Assembly (NCBI GenBank): GCA_012513125.1 | Contig: JAAZCS010000223.1 | Coordinates: forward strand, 1 to 12,895 | Length of the DNA: 12,895 nt | Reading direction: 5' to 3' | Origin: Treponema sp. | Lineage (GTDB): Bacteria > Spirochaetota > Spirochaetia > Treponematales > Treponemataceae | Part shown: one piece after another, positions 1 to 6,655 of the stretch | How positions within the stretch are numbered: position 1 is the stretch's first letter | Layout of the letters: each line of letters starts with the position of its first letter | Program-made: the position numbers and the translations under genes | The notes under the pieces: model-generated | Seen by the model: only the letters and a program-made list of their open reading frames with translations | What the model was told of the DNA's origin: nothing | Databases searched by the model: none

Positions 1-75
1 CTATTATATTTTCTGTCCTATTCTTTGTCAAACCTTTTTTGAATGATTCTATAAAATTGAATAAAATTAGAAATA

Positions 76-104
76 TTGAATAAATATATATTTTTATTTA
101 TACT
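76..104 (+). promoter_or_regulatory. Candidate sigma70 promoter for the aldolase gene
   Basis: TTGAAT (76-81) and TATACT (99-104) are separated by exactly 17 bp in a very AT-rich stretch. Transcription would start near 111 and leave a leader of about 59 nt before the ATG at 170. A second TTGAAT lies at 57-62 within a direct repeat of ATTGAATAAA (56-65 and 75-84), but it has no comparable -10 box. No terminator or upstream gene end is visible in bases 1-75. Confidence 0.6.
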
Positions 105-169
105 TGCTAAAGAATTAATTCAGAATGATTTTTATTAATTTAGAAGATTCATTCAAAGAGGTATTTTAT

Positions 170-1174
170 ATGTATAGTTACAAAGAACTAGGCCTTGTAA
201 ACACAAAAGACATGTTTGCAAAAGCTATTAAAGGTGGATATGCAATTCCTGCTTATAACTTCAATAATATGGAACAAATGCAAGCTATTATTCAAGCTTG
301 TGTTGAAACAAAATCTCCTGTTATTCTTCAAGTTTCAAAAGGCGCTCGTGCATATGCTGACAAATATATTCTTCGCCATATGGCTGCTGGAGCAGTTGAA
401 TACGCACATGAATTAGGATGTGATATTCCTATCGTTCTTCACCTTGATCACGGTCCAAGTTTTGAAGTTGCAAAAGATTGTATCGACAATGGTTTTTCTT
501 CTGTAATGATTGATGGTTCTTCACTTCCTTATGAAGAAAATATTGCATTGACTAAAAAAGTTTGCGACTATGCACATTCACAAAAAGATTACGTTACTGT
601 TGAAGGTGAACTTGGTGTACTAGCTGGCGTTGAAGATGAAGTTGCTTCTGCAGAAAGTCATTATACAAAACCAGAAGAAGTTAAAGATTTCGTTTCTAAA
701 ACTGGTGTTGATTCACTCGCTATTTCTATCGGAACATCACATGGAAGATGTAAATTCACACCAGAACAATGTACACGTTCTGCTGATGGAGTTTTACTTC
801 CACCACCATTAGCATTTGATGTATTAAAAGGTGTTGAAGAAATGATTCCTGGATTCCCAATTGTACTTCATGGTTCTTCTTCTGTTCCTATGGAATATGT
901 AAGAATTATTGAACAGTTCGGTGGAAAAATCCCTGATTCAGTTGGAATTCCTGAAGAACAACTTCGCAAAGCAGCAAAATCAGCAGTTTGCAAAATCAAC
1001 ATCGATTCTGACGGACGCCTTGCTATGACTGCAGCAATTCGTAAATTCTTAGCTGAAAATCCTGGAAAATTTGACCCACGTGAATACTTATCTCCAGCAC
1101 GCGAAGAACTAAAAAAGATGTATATGCATAAAAACAAGGAAGTTCTTGGTTCTGCAGGACACGCTTTAGACTAG
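170..1174 (+). CDS. fba: Class II fructose-bisphosphate aldolase
   Basis: This zinc-dependent aldolase cleaves fructose-1,6-bisphosphate to dihydroxyacetone phosphate and glyceraldehyde-3-phosphate, a cytosolic step of glycolysis and gluconeogenesis. The protein is 334 aa, usual for this subgroup. The first class II signature is HLDHG at residues 91-95, giving the catalytic Asp93 and zinc ligand His94. The second is EGELGVLAG from residue 145, and later histidines His191 (TSHG) and His234 (LHGSS) complete the metal site by family analogy. The phosphate and DHAP-binding segment INIDSDGR starts at residue 276. I chose the ATG at 170 over the in-frame ATG at 125 because AAAGAGG (155-161) sits 8 nt upstream and MYSYKELG is a natural class II N-terminus; the 15 extra residues look like translated leader. 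It is a single-gene unit with its own promoter and terminator. Confidence 0.96.
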   Translation: MYSYKELGLVNTKDMFAKAIKGGYAIPAYNFNNMEQMQAIIQACVETKSPVILQVSKGARAYADKYILRHMAAGAVEYAHELGCDIPIVLHLDHGPSFEVAKDCIDNGFSSVMIDGSSLPYEENIALTKKVCDYAHSQKDYVTVEGELGVLAGVEDEVASAESHYTKPEEVKDFVSKTGVDSLAISIGTSHGRCKFTPEQCTRSADGVLLPPPLAFDVLKGVEEMIPGFPIVLHGSSSVPMEYVRIIEQFGGKIPDSVGIPEEQLRKAAKSAVCKINIDSDGRLAMTAAIRKFLAENPGKFDPREYLSPAREELKKMYMHKNKEVLGSAGHALD

Positions 1175-1201
1175 ACTTTACCAAATTAGATTAATTTCTA
1201 T

Positions 1202-1243
1202 AAAAAAAACCGAAAATATTTTTCAATATTTTCGGTTTTTTTT
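1202..1243. terminator. Bidirectional intrinsic terminator between convergent genes
   Basis: A perfect inverted repeat. CCGAAAATATT (1210-1220) pairs with AATATTTTCGG (1225-1235) around the loop TTTC. The stem is flanked by eight A on the left and eight T on the right, giving a 19-bp stem in total. The A and T runs make it work on both strands, ending the aldolase transcript rightward and the leftward transcript of the unknown membrane protein. Confidence 0.93.
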
Positions 1244-1250
1244 GTTTTAT

Positions 1251-1889
1251 CTATTGTTCACGAAAAACTTTTCTATTTACAATTATGTAAAGTCCTGTCA
1301 ATAAAATGGATATCAAACAAATTAAAAAACTTAATCCTATTTTATTATTAATAATATAAAGTGATTCAGCAACGGCAGGTAATAATATCGAAATAAGAAT
1401 TATCAATACACTAGTAATTATTCTTAACACATTTTTCTCTTCTTTGTATTTTAACACCAACAGAAACGAAACATAGCATTGAATTAACATCATTCCATAT
1501 AAACAAGGTTTTACAAATAGAACAAAAGGAGTTGTGTTTGCTTTTGAAAGGCATAGTGTTAAAAATGGAATATAAATGGCATAAAAAGAACCCATCATTG
1601 GAAAAAACGAATCAATTTTAAATGAAATCTCATCTTTTGATAAGAAGAAATAAATTCCACAGAGTACCAAAATCGGAATAAATGTTTCTTGAAAGAAATA
1701 AACTAGAAAATTTTCCATAAATGAATAAGGAACAACTCTGTGCATATACGAAATAAAGCCTTTATAAGCACAAAGCAATGCTGCAGAAATTATTCCTATT
1801 AGGACTGCTAATATTAATTTTGAGTTTTTTGTATACACAAAATAAAGTGCCAAAAGAGAAGGTAAAAATAACAATAAAAATAAATACAT
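1251..1889 (-). CDS. Unknown polytopic membrane protein
   Basis: I do not recognise this 212-aa protein. It is strongly hydrophobic with about seven predicted membrane segments (roughly residues 2-18, 25-45, 66-85, 97-115, 121-148, 155-182 and 186-206). Short loops such as YTKNSK, SKDEISFK and KYKEEKN carry the charged residues. It has no recognised catalytic motif. The start ATG at 1889 has only a weak TAGG upstream. It lies 40 nt downstream of the queuosine-precursor transporter on the same strand with no terminator between them, so the two are probably co-transcribed and may share the upstream riboswitch. It ends at the bidirectional terminator. It could be a transporter component or an integral membrane protein of unknown role. 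Confidence 0.75.
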   Translation of the reverse strand: MYLFLLLFLPSLLALYFVYTKNSKLILAVLIGIISAALLCAYKGFISYMHRVVPYSFMENFLVYFFQETFIPILVLCGIYFFLSKDEISFKIDSFFPMMGSFYAIYIPFLTLCLSKANTTPFVLFVKPCLYGMMLIQCYVSFLLVLKYKEEKNVLRIITSVLIILISILLPAVAESLYIINNKIGLSFLICLISILLTGLYIIVNRKVFREQ

Positions 1890-1929
1890 AGTAATAACCT
1901 ACACGTTTAAGAATTAAAAAACAAGTAAT

Positions 1930-2628
1930 TTAAATGTGTTCTTTATAAACCCATCTTCTAGCAATATAAATAAACGGAGTGTCTAAAATACTTGTAAATA
2001 TATATATTACATAACAAGTTATTGTGATACTTATTAATGTTGGTAATGGATATACACCGTAAAATGCTCCAAAATTAAAAATCACAATATTAATCAATTG
2101 AGATATCAATGTAGCAATATTATTTCTGAACCATAAAAGCTTTTGTTTGCTTCCCGTCTTTTTTTCAGAAAATTCCCATATTCTATGATAAAGTTGAACA
2201 TCAATAAATTCTGAAATTATATATGCCACTAAACTTGCACATACAATTCTAGTTGTATTGGAAAACAGAATTCTCATAGAAGGCATAGCCCAATCATTTT
2301 CCGATGGAATATACTGTCGCCATAAAAAGGCAAAAATAATAAATATTAATGAAGAGGTAATGCCTATACGAACACCTTTTTTTGCTTCTTTCTTGCCATA
2401 TAGTTCACTAAGAACGTCTGTAGCAAGAAAACTAGATGCAAAAAGGACATTTCCAAGTGTTTGCTCCATTCCAAATGCAATTACCATAACAGTAACTTCA
2501 ATATTTGCAAGAATTGTACTAATGCCAATCCAAGCAAAAACGCCACCTTTTCCAAAGATTCTGTGTAACAAAACAACAGAACCAAAGGAAATCAACAATG
2601 TGATAATAATGAGTAATTCATTAATCAT
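1930..2628 (-). CDS. yhhQ: Queuosine-precursor transporter, YhhQ/VUT (DUF165) family
   Basis: The protein belongs to the YhhQ/COG1738 family, inner-membrane importers of queuosine precursors (preQ0/preQ1 or queuine) used to modify the tRNA wobble base. The family hallmark is visible at residues 62-82: FASSFLATDVLSELYGKKEA. So is the later RNN motif at 158-160, followed by a membrane segment with SQLIN and FNFGAFYGVYP. About six membrane helices are apparent. The open frame extends to an ATG at 2718, but that ATG has no ribosome binding site. The ATG at 2628 follows GGAG (2637-2634) by 5 nt and gives 232 aa, close to the 221 aa of the E. coli protein. The 30 codons removed coincide with a preQ1-I-like riboswitch. 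Specificity for preQ0, preQ1 or queuine cannot be read from the sequence. Confidence 0.88.
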   Translation of the reverse strand: MINELLIIITLLISFGSVVLLHRIFGKGGVFAWIGISTILANIEVTVMVIAFGMEQTLGNVLFASSFLATDVLSELYGKKEAKKGVRIGITSSLIFIIFAFLWRQYIPSENDWAMPSMRILFSNTTRIVCASLVAYIISEFIDVQLYHRIWEFSEKKTGSKQKLLWFRNNIATLISQLINIVIFNFGAFYGVYPLPTLISITITCYVIYIFTSILDTPFIYIARRWVYKEHI

Positions 2629-2632
2629 AAAA

Positions 2633-2647
2633 ACTCCAAATATGAGT
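2633..2647 (-). promoter_or_regulatory. Hairpin sequestering the yhhQ Shine-Dalgarno
   Basis: In the leader RNA, ACUC (2647-2644) can pair with GAGU (2636-2633) around a 7-nt loop. This hides three bases of the GGAG ribosome binding site (2637-2634). Flanking A and U residues could lengthen the stem with one mismatch. It is a weak helix, but it sits where a translational expression platform would be expected. This is inference from base complementarity only. Confidence 0.3.
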
Positions 2648-2652
2648 ATTAT

Positions 2653-2670
2653 GTCAATAAAAAAATTGAC
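2653..2670 (-). other. Small hairpin between aptamer and RBS
   Basis: GUCAAU (2670-2665) pairs perfectly with AUUGAC (2658-2653) around a loop of six U. It is not followed by a U tract, so it is not an obvious terminator. Its first G is the last base of the riboswitch tail AGG, so hairpin and pseudoknot could compete for that base. Confidence 0.45.
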
Positions 2671-2709
2671 CTGGTTTTTTTTATAGGCAGGAAGGACTTC
2701 GAACTGCCT
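2670..2709 (-). promoter_or_regulatory. preQ1-I-type riboswitch aptamer upstream of yhhQ
   Basis: Read on the minus strand, P1 is a perfect 6-bp helix: AGGCAG (2709-2704) with CUGCCU (2690-2685). The 13-nt loop contains UUCGAAGU and ends in a C directly before the 3' strand of P1, the place of the preQ1-recognising cytosine in known preQ1-I aptamers. P1 is followed by an A-rich tail, AUAAAAAAAACCAGG, very like the AAAAC..GG tails of known type 1 and type 2 aptamers (B. subtilis and T. tengcongensis, from memory). It directly precedes a queuosine-precursor transporter, a known target class of this riboswitch. The weak point is P2: the canonical loop-tail pairing is only partial, because an A stands where type 2 has a pairing C. 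It may be a variant. Confidence 0.72.
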
Positions 2710-2720
2710 GTAATTCATTT

Positions 2721-3533
2721 TTATTTTGCAATAATTTGCATTATTGTCGCTTTTCCACTAACTGAAACTTTTTCACCCGGGAAGATTGCAAAAATTTCTT
2801 CTGCATTAATTGCAACCTTGTTGTGATTAGTGAGGTTTGAGGAAATAGTTGCGTTATCAGATGAAATAATGTACAGAAGACGAGTATCTTTTGGTTGAGT
2901 TCCTTTCGGACAAGCCATACTCCATTTATCTTCTATATTAATTTCCTTTAAATTAAAATATTTGCAATCAAAGTTTCCAGGAAAAGGAGCAACTGGTATC
3001 ATTTCGTCGGATTTGATTACAGCTAAACCTTTTTCAATGTGAACTTCTCTATCTCTGCCCCAATCATACAAACGATATGTCAAATCGCATGACTGCTGAA
3101 CTTCCATTAATCGGATTCCTTTTCCAATTGCATGTACAGTACCTGATGGGATAAAAACAAAATCACCTTTCTTTACACTAACCATTTCTAAGTAATTTTC
3201 CAATGTTTTTTCTTTGATAGCAGTAGCAAGAACATCTTTTGAATAACCGGATTTTATACCATATACAAGTTTCGCATCTTTTTCTGCGTCCAAAATATAC
3301 CAGCACTCAGTTTTTCCACGGTTTCCTTTTCCTTCAAGCTTCACTGCAAAATCATCATCTGGATGAACTTGAATTGAAAGGGAATCATTTGCCTGAATAA
3401 TTTTTATCAACAAGGGATAATCGCCACCACAAGCATCATAAAAATCTTTTTGCATTCCATTTGGATGAGTTGAAGCCAACCACAACTCATAGCCCCAAAC
3501 TTTATCTGAACGTATATAATTTAGTTTTAGCAT
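2721..3533 (-). CDS. manA: Mannose-6-phosphate isomerase, class I
   Basis: This zinc enzyme interconverts mannose-6-phosphate and fructose-6-phosphate. It feeds mannose into glycolysis or supplies mannose-6-phosphate for GDP-mannose. At 270 aa it is the short bacterial class I form. Zinc ligands by family analogy are Gln55 and His57 (SIQVHPDD), Glu76 (GKTECW) and His134 (SGTVHAI). The catalytic arginine motif YRLYDWGR ends at residue 160. The frame opens at a TTG at 3545, but the ATG at 3533 is the better start: GGGA lies 6 nt upstream and the ATG overlaps the previous stop as TAATG, typical of translational coupling. Its partner is the sugar nucleotidyltransferase immediately upstream. Sugar specificity beyond mannose-6-phosphate is not certain. 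Confidence 0.93.
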   Translation of the reverse strand: MLKLNYIRSDKVWGYELWLASTHPNGMQKDFYDACGGDYPLLIKIIQANDSLSIQVHPDDDFAVKLEGKGNRGKTECWYILDAEKDAKLVYGIKSGYSKDVLATAIKEKTLENYLEMVSVKKGDFVFIPSGTVHAIGKGIRLMEVQQSCDLTYRLYDWGRDREVHIEKGLAVIKSDEMIPVAPFPGNFDCKYFNLKEINIEDKWSMACPKGTQPKDTRLLYIISSDNATISSNLTNHNKVAINAEEIFAIFPGEKVSVSGKATIMQIIAK

Positions 3534-4441
3534 TATTTGTCCCAAAGTTTTTCTGGATAATATCCATCTTTAATTTTCTTTGCAATTTCAGCTTTTACAA
3601 CTGCTCTATCTTCTGGATAAGTCATTCCAAACCATTTTTCTTGAGATGTAAAGAATTTTACAATTCCATCTTTGTGCTGAATGATTTCACCAGTAGCCAT
3701 TGGAAGCAAAGCTTCTGCTTTTGGACTTGTTGCATTCTTAGCTATAAATTCTTGCCATGATAAATTAAATCTATCAAATGCTTTTGGAGAAAAACCGAAC
3801 AAGTTCATACTAACCCATTCATTGCCAGTCAAAGGAACTTTTTTTCCTTCCATTTCACTAACAATATTTTCACCTTCATAATAAATTTTTAGGTTTTCAA
3901 CAATTTTTGTAAGCTGATTATTTTCAACAGTACAAACTCCACGAGAAACAGAACCATTTTTACTCATTGTGTTTCCAAGAATATAACCAACCATTGCATG
4001 TTCTGTACTATCATTTGCTATTGTGGAGAGATATTTTCCAAGTGTATTAAATGCTTCTCTTCCATAATAGTCGTCTGCATTAATTACAGCAAAAGGTGTT
4101 TTTATTGCGTCTTGAGCACAAAGAATTGCGTGTGTAGTTCCCCAAGGTTTTGACCTATCAGCACTATCTTTTATTTGCTGTTGTGTTAATAAGCTTTCAT
4201 GACTTTGAAAAACATATTCAGCGTCAAAGTTTCTTGCAACTCTGTCAAAAAGTCTTGTTCTAAAATCTTTTTCTATATCTTTTCGTATTATATAAACTAC
4301 TTTTCCAAATCCTGATTCTTTTGCATCATATGTACCATAATCAAGCAAACATTCATCGTGTAGTCCAACTCCATCAATCTGTTTTACTCCACCATAGCGG
4401 CTTCCCATTCCTGCTGCTAATACTAAAAGTGTTGGTTTCAT
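3533..4441 (-). CDS. Sugar-phosphate nucleotidyltransferase (NTP_transferase fold)
   Basis: The 302-aa protein has the N-terminal nucleotide-binding signature LAAGMGSRYGGVKQ at residues 8-21. It also has PWGTTHAIL around 99-107 and the metal-binding NADDYYG at 121-127, as in enzymes that join a sugar-1-phosphate to an NTP. The length and overall look fit the group of cytosolic proteins annotated as UTP-glucose-1-phosphate uridylyltransferase-like or simply nucleotidyltransferase; neither the nucleotide nor the sugar can be assigned. Coupling to manA suggests a mannose-related or general sugar-nucleotide role, for example for envelope glycans. The start ATG at 4441 has GGAG 7 nt upstream. The 72-bp gap to deoD shows no terminator, so readthrough from deoD is possible. 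Confidence 0.86.
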   Translation of the reverse strand: MKPTLLVLAAGMGSRYGGVKQIDGVGLHDECLLDYGTYDAKESGFGKVVYIIRKDIEKDFRTRLFDRVARNFDAEYVFQSHESLLTQQQIKDSADRSKPWGTTHAILCAQDAIKTPFAVINADDYYGREAFNTLGKYLSTIANDSTEHAMVGYILGNTMSKNGSVSRGVCTVENNQLTKIVENLKIYYEGENIVSEMEGKKVPLTGNEWVSMNLFGFSPKAFDRFNLSWQEFIAKNATSPKAEALLPMATGEIIQHKDGIVKFFTSQEKWFGMTYPEDRAVVKAEIAKKIKDGYYPEKLWDK

Positions 4442-4513
4442 ATATATACTCCATTATTTTATATTTTATTCAGTCTATATCAAAGTTTTATTTTAGTAAA
4501 TAATTTATTTTGC

Positions 4514-5218
4514 TCAATCCGTTCCAATTGTTTCCAAGGCTATAATAACCATATCCTTAAAAGTTTTTTGTCGCTCTTCAGAAGAGGTACTTTCGCCTGT
4601 GATAATATGATCACTAACTGTCAAAATTGATAAAGCTTTTCGATTAAACTGAGCCGCAAGTGTGTATAATTCTGCAGTTTCCATCTCGATTCCACCAACT
4701 CCATATTTTTGCCATATTTTCCAATTTTCGTTTTCGTCATAAAATCTATCACTCGAAGCACATGGAACAACCTTAGCATTAATTCCGTTCTTTTTTGCCA
4801 TATTATAGGCTTTTTCAAGAGTTTCAAAATCCGCTACCGGAGAATAATGAAGATAACCAAAACGTTGATTCTGTAAAGAAGAATCAGAACAGGCTCCATT
4901 TGCTAAAATCACATCTTTTACATGAATATCAAGATTTACAGAACCACACGTACCAACTCTAATCGCTTTTTGAACATCATAAAATTGAAATAATTCTTGA
5001 ACATAAATTGACAAGGATGGTTGCCCCATTCCAGTACCTTGAACAGAAACTCTTTTTCCTTTATATAATCCAGTAAAACCAAGCATTCCCCTAACTTCAT
5101 TATAACATTTCGCATTTTCTAGAAAATTTTCTGCTATAAACTTTGCTCTTAATGGATCTCCAGGTAAGAGAATTGATTCGGCAATATCGCCTTTATTTGC
5201 ATTAATATGTGTACTCAT
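4514..5218 (-). CDS. deoD: Purine-nucleoside phosphorylase, DeoD type
   Basis: The enzyme phosphorolyses purine (deoxy)nucleosides to free base and (deoxy)ribose-1-phosphate in purine salvage. At 234 aa it matches the hexameric trimer-of-dimers family. Conserved residues seen are His4, the phosphate-binding Arg24 (PGDPLRAK), Arg43 ([10 protein letters not shown]) and Arg87 (RVGTCGS). The ribose-binding EMETAEL begins at Glu178, and the catalytic pair is Asp203 (TVSDH) and Arg216 (EERQ). The loop GTGMGQPS at 61-68 is typical. The start ATG at 5218 has GGAG 6 nt upstream. It may lead the leftward cluster with the nucleotidyltransferase and manA, although 72 bp separate it from the next gene. 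Confidence 0.96.
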   Translation of the reverse strand: MSTHINANKGDIAESILLPGDPLRAKFIAENFLENAKCYNEVRGMLGFTGLYKGKRVSVQGTGMGQPSLSIYVQELFQFYDVQKAIRVGTCGSVNLDIHVKDVILANGACSDSSLQNQRFGYLHYSPVADFETLEKAYNMAKKNGINAKVVPCASSDRFYDENENWKIWQKYGVGGIEMETAELYTLAAQFNRKALSILTVSDHIITGESTSSEERQKTFKDMVIIALETIGTD

Positions 5219-5246
5219 ATTTCACTCCAGTTTTCGTATTATTTGA

Positions 5247-5252
5247 ATTATA
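5247..5252 (-). promoter_or_regulatory. Consensus -10 box for deoD
   Basis: A perfect TATAAT on the minus strand lies 28 nt upstream of the deoD ATG. The predicted start is near 5240, giving a leader of about 22 nt that contains the GGAG site. No good -35 hexamer is present at 16-18 bp, only a poly-A-rich stretch that could act as an UP-like element. The region 5219-5306 also carries the rightward nfeD -10 box, so the two genes diverge from one short AT-rich region. Confidence 0.45.
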
Positions 5253-5294
5253 GCTTATTTAAAGATTTTTAGTGTTTTTTTTAATAAAGTTTTA

Positions 5295-5307
5295 TATACT
5301 GAAAACA
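5295..5307 (+). promoter_or_regulatory. -10 box placing the transcription start at the nfeD ATG
   Basis: TATACT (5295-5300), then GAAAAC, then the ATG at 5307. With usual -10 to +1 spacing the first transcribed base is the A of the start codon, predicting a leaderless mRNA. No Shine-Dalgarno-like sequence precedes the ATG. A -35 match is poor (GTGTTT at 5272-5277), so this promoter rests on the -10 box and its position. Confidence 0.42.
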
Positions 5308-5753
5308 TGATTAAATTTATTTTAGAAAATACTTCATGGTTTTGGCTTACGATATTAATTATTTGCGTCATTATCGAAGCTTTTTCATTTATGCTAACTA
5401 CAATTTGGGCTGCCATAGCTGCACTGCCAATGATTTTTATTGCAAAAACAAATCTTCCATTTAAGTGGCAATTACTAATATTTGTCATTTTAACAGTTCT
5501 TCTATTAATATTTACTCGTCCTTTTGCTATAAAAAAATTGAAAATTGGTAAAAACAAAACAAATATTGATGCTCTGATTAATCAAGATGTTTTAGTAACA
5601 AAAGAAGTTACCGAATTTGAAAAAGGCGAAGGCAAAACTCAAAACGGTGTTATTTGGACTGTAAAAAGCAAGGATAATGCAAGCATAAAAGAAGGAACGA
5701 AATGCAAAATCGTTGCTGTTGAAGGAAATACATTAATAATAAATAATTTATAG
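5307..5753 (+). CDS. NfeD family membrane protein with C-terminal OB fold
   Basis: The short (148 aa) form of NfeD, without the serine-protease domain of the long form. Membrane segments lie at about residues 11-46 (a hairpin) and 52-70. The C-terminal part from about 80 (KTNIDALINQDVLVTKEV, then NGVIWTVKS, IKEGTKCKIVAVEG) has the pattern of the NfeD OB fold expected to face the cytosol. NfeD proteins are almost always paired with an SPFH/stomatin protein and help assemble or modulate it at the membrane, which fits the next gene 8 nt downstream. The ATG has no Shine-Dalgarno but has a -10 box ideally placed for leaderless transcription. No alternative start with a better ribosome site is visible. 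Confidence 0.9.
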   Translation: MIKFILENTSWFWLTILIICVIIEAFSFMLTTIWAAIAALPMIFIAKTNLPFKWQLLIFVILTVLLLIFTRPFAIKKLKIGKNKTNIDALINQDVLVTKEVTEFEKGEGKTQNGVIWTVKSKDNASIKEGTKCKIVAVEGNTLIINNL

Positions 5754-5761
5754 GAGAAAAT

Positions 5762-6655
5762 ATGATTTATATTCTTGTTGTTCTTTTGGTTGTAATTGCT
5801 GTATTAATAGCTACAAACATTCGTATTGTTCCACAATCTCATTCATGCGTAATTGAGAGACTTGGAGCATATCATTCCACTTGGGAAGTTGGTTTACATG
5901 TAAAATTTCCGTTTATTGATAGAATTGCAAATAGAATGTCTTTAAAGGAAAGAGTACTGGATTTTCCTCCTCAGCCTGTAATTACAAAAGATAATGTCAC
6001 TATGATGATAGACACTGTTGTTTATTTTCAGATAACAGATTCTAAACTGTACACATATGGAGTTGAACAACCTATGAATGCACTTGAGAATCTTTCAGCA
6101 ACAACACTAAGAAACATTATTGGCGATTTGGAACTTGATCAAACATTAACCAGTAGAGATGTAATTAACACAAAAATGAGAAGCATTCTTGACGACGCAA
6201 CTGATCCTTGGGGAATAAAAGTTAATAGAGTTGAAGTTAAAAACATCATGCCTCCAGAAGCGATAAAAGAAGCTATGGAAAAACAGATGAGGGCTGAACG
6301 AGAAAGACGTGAACAAATATTAATTGCTGAAGGCCAAAAACAAAGTTCAATTTTAGTTGCTGAGGGAAAAAAACAGTCAACAATTCTTGAAGCTGAAGCT
6401 CAAAAAGAAGCTGCTATACAAAAAGCTAAAGGTGACGCTGAAGCAATTCTTGAAGTTCAACAGGCGACTGCCCAAGGTATAAAAATGATTCGTGAAGCTC
6501 AAGCTGATGAAAGTGTCATCAAACTACGTAGCTTAGAAGCTTTTGAAAAGGCTGCAAACGGACAGGCTACAAAAATTATCATTCCATCTGACATTCAAAA
6601 TATTGCAGGCTTGGTTACAAGCGTTGTAGAAGTTGCAAATTCTACAAAAAAATAA
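5762..6655 (+). CDS. SPFH/stomatin (Band 7) membrane protein
   Basis: Stomatin-like scaffold of 297 aa. An N-terminal membrane anchor (residues 2-20) leads into the SPFH domain from about 21 to 180, with the family stretches VPQSHSCVIERLG, FPFIDRI, DNVTMMIDTVVYFQI and GDLELDQTLTSRD. A long helix follows from 170 to 265. It includes four consecutive 11-residue units at 186-229 (ILIAEGQKQSS, ILVAEGKKQST, ILEAEAQKEAA, IQKAKGDAEAI), a hendecad coiled coil that drives oligomerisation. Such proteins form membrane microdomains linked to membrane-protein quality control. The ATG is preceded by GGAG (5753-5756) 5 nt away, overlapping the nfeD stop, so the two form an operon. Its 3' end overlaps the convergent transporter gene by 14 bp. 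Confidence 0.95.
   Translation: MIYILVVLLVVIAVLIATNIRIVPQSHSCVIERLGAYHSTWEVGLHVKFPFIDRIANRMSLKERVLDFPPQPVITKDNVTMMIDTVVYFQITDSKLYTYGVEQPMNALENLSATTLRNIIGDLELDQTLTSRDVINTKMRSILDDATDPWGIKVNRVEVKNIMPPEAIKEAMEKQMRAERERREQILIAEGQKQSSILVAEGKKQSTILEAEAQKEAAIQKAKGDAEAILEVQQATAQGIKMIREAQADESVIKLRSLEAFEKAANGQATKIIIPSDIQNIAGLVTSVVEVANSTKK

Noticed and set aside
125..169. Upstream in-frame ATG of the aldolase adding 15 residues
   Set aside because: The ATG at 170 has AAAGAGG at 8 nt and the normal family N-terminus; the extra residues lie in the predicted leader.
868..1137. 89-aa open frame opposite the aldolase
   Set aside because: It is a shadow in the reverse strand of a highly conserved gene; composition and context do not support coding.
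2258..2686. 142-aa open frame on the plus strand opposite yhhQ
   Set aside because: It is an antisense shadow of the transporter with no promoter, ribosome site or recognisable domain.
3534..3545. TTG at 3545 as the manA start
   Set aside because: The ATG at 3533 has GGGA at 6 nt and forms a TAATG overlap with the upstream stop.
4456..4483. TTGATA-N16-TAAAAT on the minus strand as promoter of the nucleotidyltransferase
   Set aside because: The predicted start would fall at 4449, inside the GGAG ribosome site of that gene, so it would destroy its own translation signal.
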